Shown in pieces: positions 21,064 through 23,664 of a stretch of 23,664 nucleotides of DNA. The position numbers and the translations under genes were made by a program. The stretch comes from a virus, in the IMG/VR virus record IMGVR_UViG_3300031578_013318, positions 1 to 23,664 of that record; one strand, given 5' to 3'. The notes below the pieces were generated by a model that worked only from the letters and a program-made list of their open reading frames with translations, was not told the DNA's origin and ran no database searches. The first letter of the stretch is position 1. Each line of letters opens with the position of its first letter.

Positions 21064-23526
21064 CTACCCCTTGACCTTGGCTCCTGCCTCGGTCGTGAAG
21101 TGCTCCGCCGTCATGGTCACGGTCAGAACGAGACCCCCGGGGAGATCGTAGAACGTCGCTTCCTGCTCCGCCTTGGCGAGCTTCACATCCGGGTACTTTT
21201 CCACGAACTGATCCGGCGTCATCGCCGTCGCCCCGAAGGAGTCCGGCACCAGGCCCGTCGCCCCCACGAAGAAGGCCAGCGGGGTGAAGTGCTCCGCGTA
21301 GACGGCGTCGATGGCCTTGTCCACCAGACGGCCAAGCCCTTTGATCACCTCGGCCGACTCATCCTTGTCGGCCTTCCCGGCGAGGACATCGGTGACCTTG
21401 TTCAGCCCCTTGGCGTCGAGACCCGTCAGCTTGAGCACCCTCGTGAGAGCCCCGTTCTTCCAGGTACCGAGGAAGTCCTCGTAGATGGGGTAGGTGAGGT
21501 CGTCGGTCGACGTGAGCTTCGTCCGGGCCGAGAGATTCTTGACTTCCCAGGTGCCACCCTCCCACCACATCGGGAGAGTCGGCTTGGCGACCGCCTTCCC
21601 GTCTTCCCCGGTGTACGTGAACCGTCGCTGGAGATAGGCATTCCCCGAAGCCAGGCTGGACAGATTCCGGATCTCCGGATTACCCACCTTGATCTTGTAG
21701 GACAACCGCGTGTCCACATGCCCCTTGGCGATGGCGTCATCGAGGTCCGTGTAGGTGTTCGTGGTCGGCGGCGAGAAATAGAGCGCCGGGGACAGGTGGA
21801 CCTTCTTGAGGGCCTCGACCTGCTCCGGGGTGAACGCCTCGGAGACGTCCTTGGTGAGCCCGGCGACAATCTTCTGGAGGACCGTGAGCTTCGTCAGCCG
21901 CTCAAACGCCTCCGAAGGAATCGTCGAGAAGTCCTGGTCGTAGCCCACGAGAGGGAGCTTCGACAGGTCGATCTCGAACATGGTCTCCGGGTCGAAATCA
22001 CCCTCGACGACACCGAGCTTCTTGAGATCCGCGAAACACCGCTTGTCCGACGTGCGGAGAGGGAGTGACCGGATGTTGATCTGGCCGTCCGAGACGATCG
22101 TGTAGTTCTTGTAGTCCTTCAGACCGAGCTTGATCCCGGCCACCTCCGAGATGACCTTGTCCGTCTCCCGGTCGATCAGGTCCACGTCCTGCACGAGCCG
22201 GATATTCGCCGTCGCCGTGTCCCGGTTCAGGTCGATCCCGGAGACGGCGACCCACTCCGTGTCTACCTTCGACTTCGTATCGACGGCGGGCCTCGTGAGA
22301 GCCCCTGTGGCGTCCCTGGTGCCCGCTACACGCTTGAGCCCCCTCCGGGTGTAGCCTTTGAGGAGGGTCGGCAGATGGACGCTCAGGGAGCCCTTGTGGG
22401 CCGCCAGAGCGGACAGGACAGAGAGCACACTCGGGCCCGCCGCCCCGATGCCGTAGTCGTCCTCCTTGATGATCGACATCGAAGTCGGGTTGAGGAGGAA
22501 TCGCTCCACGTCGGCCGCCATGGCTCCGACCTCGGAGGCCACGAGGGCTCGGGTGTGGTGCCGGTACAGGTTGCTGACGCGGGTGGAGACCATGGCGTAC
22601 TTCGCCACGTTGAGATTCCCCAGGGCGATGTTCACTCGACAGAAAGCCAGCATCGCATAGAAGTCGTCCTCGGGGGCCTTCTCCGCCTCATAGGTCTTCT
22701 CGTTCACCCGGAGATAACGGTAGACGGTCTTGTCGTCATCCGCCGAGAGCCCTCGGATTTTGAGCGACTCGGTTCCCCCAAGCACCTTTCCAGCCGACCT
22801 GCTCACGAAGGCGATGATGTGATTGTCCCCGATCCCCGCCTCGATGGTCGGGCAGACCTGGCCCGAGAGGAGCTTCTGCGCCTCGACGAGGGCGTCATAG
22901 ACTTCCTTGGCCTTCTGCACCTGGATGCACTTGCCCGAGAGGCCGTTGGCGATGGCCGACATCAGGTTGAAGTCGCAATAGGACCGATACGCGAGGGTGT
23001 TGCAGAAGACGTTGGGGTGACCGGCGATGGCCGCGATCGTCTTCTGGATCTGCTGCCCCTCCGCATAGGGGCTCGGGTCGTTGGCGTACCCATCCGAGTG
23101 CAGGGTGATGCCGGTGATCTCGTCATCTTGGATGAGCGCCTCGGCCGCCACGAGAGCCTGGGAGATGCCGGTGAGCCCACGGACCCGGAGACTCCGGATC
23201 GCCTTCAGGTGGGGACTGTTCGGAGCCAGAACCTCCTCGACCGTGACCCGCTCGAAATGAACCTGGCAGTCACCGCTCGACGAGTAGCTGATCAAGGTGA
23301 CCCGCTGGTCGGGGTCGTTGAACTCCTGAGCCGTGAACACCTTCTCGACCGTGGATTTCACGGTGTCCATGTCCGAGTACATGCTGCCGCTTGCGTCCAA
23401 AATCGCAATGTGATGGCTAGCCATCTTGGTGGGCTTCACCGTCTGCTGGCTGATGTCCTCGCTCTCGACGAGGTAGTAGGTGGTGGGGTTTCCAGTGAAA
23501 TTACGGAGGGCGAACTTTGTCTTCAT
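21064..23526 (-). CDS. Large von Willebrand factor A (VWA) domain protein
   Basis: The 820-residue protein has a VWA domain at about 37-230 with a complete metal-ion-dependent adhesion site: DASGS (44-48), T119 in GLTGIS, and D145 in LHSDGYAND. It therefore probably binds Mg2+ and a protein ligand. The rest (about 260-820) is a mixed alpha/beta region I do not recognise. It has no transmembrane segment or signal peptide, so it is cytoplasmic or in the virion. VWA proteins often pair with MoxR-type AAA+ ATPases, but no such gene is in this window. The ATG follows a perfect hairpin by one base and lacks a close SD. Upstream lies the end of a nucleotide-enzyme-like gene, so this is outside the tail operon. 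A host-takeover, chaperone-like or metal-handling role are all open. Confidence 0.82.
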   Translation of the reverse strand: MKTKFALRNFTGNPTTYYLVESEDISQQTVKPTKMASHHIAILDASGSMYSDMDTVKSTVEKVFTAQEFNDPDQRVTLISYSSSGDCQVHFERVTVEEVLAPNSPHLKAIRSLRVRGLTGISQALVAAEALIQDDEITGITLHSDGYANDPSPYAEGQQIQKTIAAIAGHPNVFCNTLAYRSYCDFNLMSAIANGLSGKCIQVQKAKEVYDALVEAQKLLSGQVCPTIEAGIGDNHIIAFVSRSAGKVLGGTESLKIRGLSADDDKTVYRYLRVNEKTYEAEKAPEDDFYAMLAFCRVNIALGNLNVAKYAMVSTRVSNLYRHHTRALVASEVGAMAADVERFLLNPTSMSIIKEDDYGIGAAGPSVLSVLSALAAHKGSLSVHLPTLLKGYTRRGLKRVAGTRDATGALTRPAVDTKSKVDTEWVAVSGIDLNRDTATANIRLVQDVDLIDRETDKVISEVAGIKLGLKDYKNYTIVSDGQINIRSLPLRTSDKRCFADLKKLGVVEGDFDPETMFEIDLSKLPLVGYDQDFSTIPSEAFERLTKLTVLQKIVAGLTKDVSEAFTPEQVEALKKVHLSPALYFSPPTTNTYTDLDDAIAKGHVDTRLSYKIKVGNPEIRNLSSLASGNAYLQRRFTYTGEDGKAVAKPTLPMWWEGGTWEVKNLSARTKLTSTDDLTYPIYEDFLGTWKNGALTRVLKLTGLDAKGLNKVTDVLAGKADKDESAEVIKGLGRLVDKAIDAVYAEHFTPLAFFVGATGLVPDSFGATAMTPDQFVEKYPDVKLAKAEQEATFYDLPGGLVLTVTMTAEHFTTEAGAKVKG

Positions 23527-23527
23527 C

Positions 23528-23546
23528 TTGGGGTGTACTACCCCAA
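23528..23546 (-). promoter_or_regulatory. Hairpin touching the VWA start codon
   Basis: TTGGGGT (23528-23534) and ACCCCAA (23540-23546) pair perfectly around a 5-base loop. In the transcript only one base separates the hairpin from the ATG. The nearest SD-like GGAG lies further up, beyond the hairpin. This could limit translation, or present the site to a factor. It is a sequence observation; function is inferred. Confidence 0.5.
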
Positions 23547-23571
23547 CCGGACGGAAAACAACTCCGAAAAA

Positions 23572-23664
23572 TTAGCCTTCCGCCCATTCCCCACCGAGCT
23601 GCCGGTACTCGATGGGGTGCCCGAGTTCCTCGGCGTGCTTGATCCCCCACTTCATGCCCCCAGA
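23572..23664 (-). CDS. C-terminal end of a gene cut by the window
   Basis: The last 30 codons of a gene enter from the window edge and stop at TAA. The residues run SGGMKWGIKHAEELGHPIEY and then RQLGGEWAEG. The pattern S.GM...I..A.E.G.PIEYR.L resembles the end of nucleoside 2-deoxyribosyltransferase-like / DUF4406-type proteins of phages, which would suit nucleotide metabolism. Too little is visible to be sure. It precedes the VWA gene by 45 bp on the same strand. Confidence 0.5.
   Translation of the reverse strand, partial: SGGMKWGIKHAEELGHPIEYRQLGGEWAEG

Noticed and set aside
20872-22068. 398-codon plus-strand open frame opposite the VWA gene
   Set aside because: Antisense shadow rich in Arg, Leu, Gly and Glu; the minus-strand VWA frame has clear motifs.
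1-23664. CRISPR array, tRNA genes, insertion sequences
   Set aside because: No spaced direct repeat array, no cloverleaf-like segment and no transposase pattern were noticed on either strand by reading; a tRNAscan or repeat-finder run was not possible.

Overview
The window is a piece of a large, GC-rich, tailed double-stranded DNA phage genome of myovirus type (contractile tail), or of a prophage of that kind. The support is a giant tail sheath gene, a run of neck and tail-completion style structural genes on one strand with short overlaps and strong Shine-Dalgarno (SD) sites, an unusually dense set of homing-type nucleases, and phage nucleotide-metabolism genes (deoxycytidylate deaminase, radical SAM protein). 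No rRNA, tRNA, CRISPR array or host housekeeping gene was seen. The host cannot be named from the sequence.

Layout. A short plus-strand gene (1-360) converges on a long minus-strand block (357-19598). Read in its direction of transcription, from high to low coordinates, that block holds: a deoxycytidylate deaminase (18933-19598); a decayed GIY-YIG fragment; a 44-codon ribbon-helix-helix gene (18689-18823); a zinc-finger plus tandem GIY-YIG nuclease (17707-18606); two small membrane-anchored proteins (17271-17585, 16744-17259); two small proteins; a 544-residue virion protein; a Vsr-like nuclease; a tail-completion-like protein; a 182-residue protein; an actin-like ATPase; two 74-residue proteins; a zinc-ribbon nuclease; a 404-residue tail or neck protein; two small proteins; the 1772-residue sheath; and a multi-zinc-finger nuclease. 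A plus-strand pair follows (radical SAM, then a small GIY-YIG protein; 19751-20833), divergent from the deaminase. Last comes a minus-strand group: a 64-residue protein, an 820-residue von Willebrand factor A (VWA) protein, and the tail end of another gene cut by the window edge.

How the parts fit. The minus-strand block looks like a neck-to-sheath morphogenesis operon into which at least three free-standing homing-type endonucleases have been placed exactly at gene borders. Their stop codons touch or overlap the start of the next structural gene, so the operon is not broken. A fourth, the tandem GIY-YIG gene, sits by the deaminase and regulator genes, with sequence remnants on both sides that suggest repeated gain and decay.

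The most unusual items are: the actin-fold ATPase translationally coupled within the structural operon; the oversized sheath with repeated flagellin-like modules; an in-frame continuation of the GIY-YIG C-terminal repeat beyond a TGA stop; a 12-bp hairpin that buries the start codon of one nuclease; and a structured leader before the radical SAM gene.
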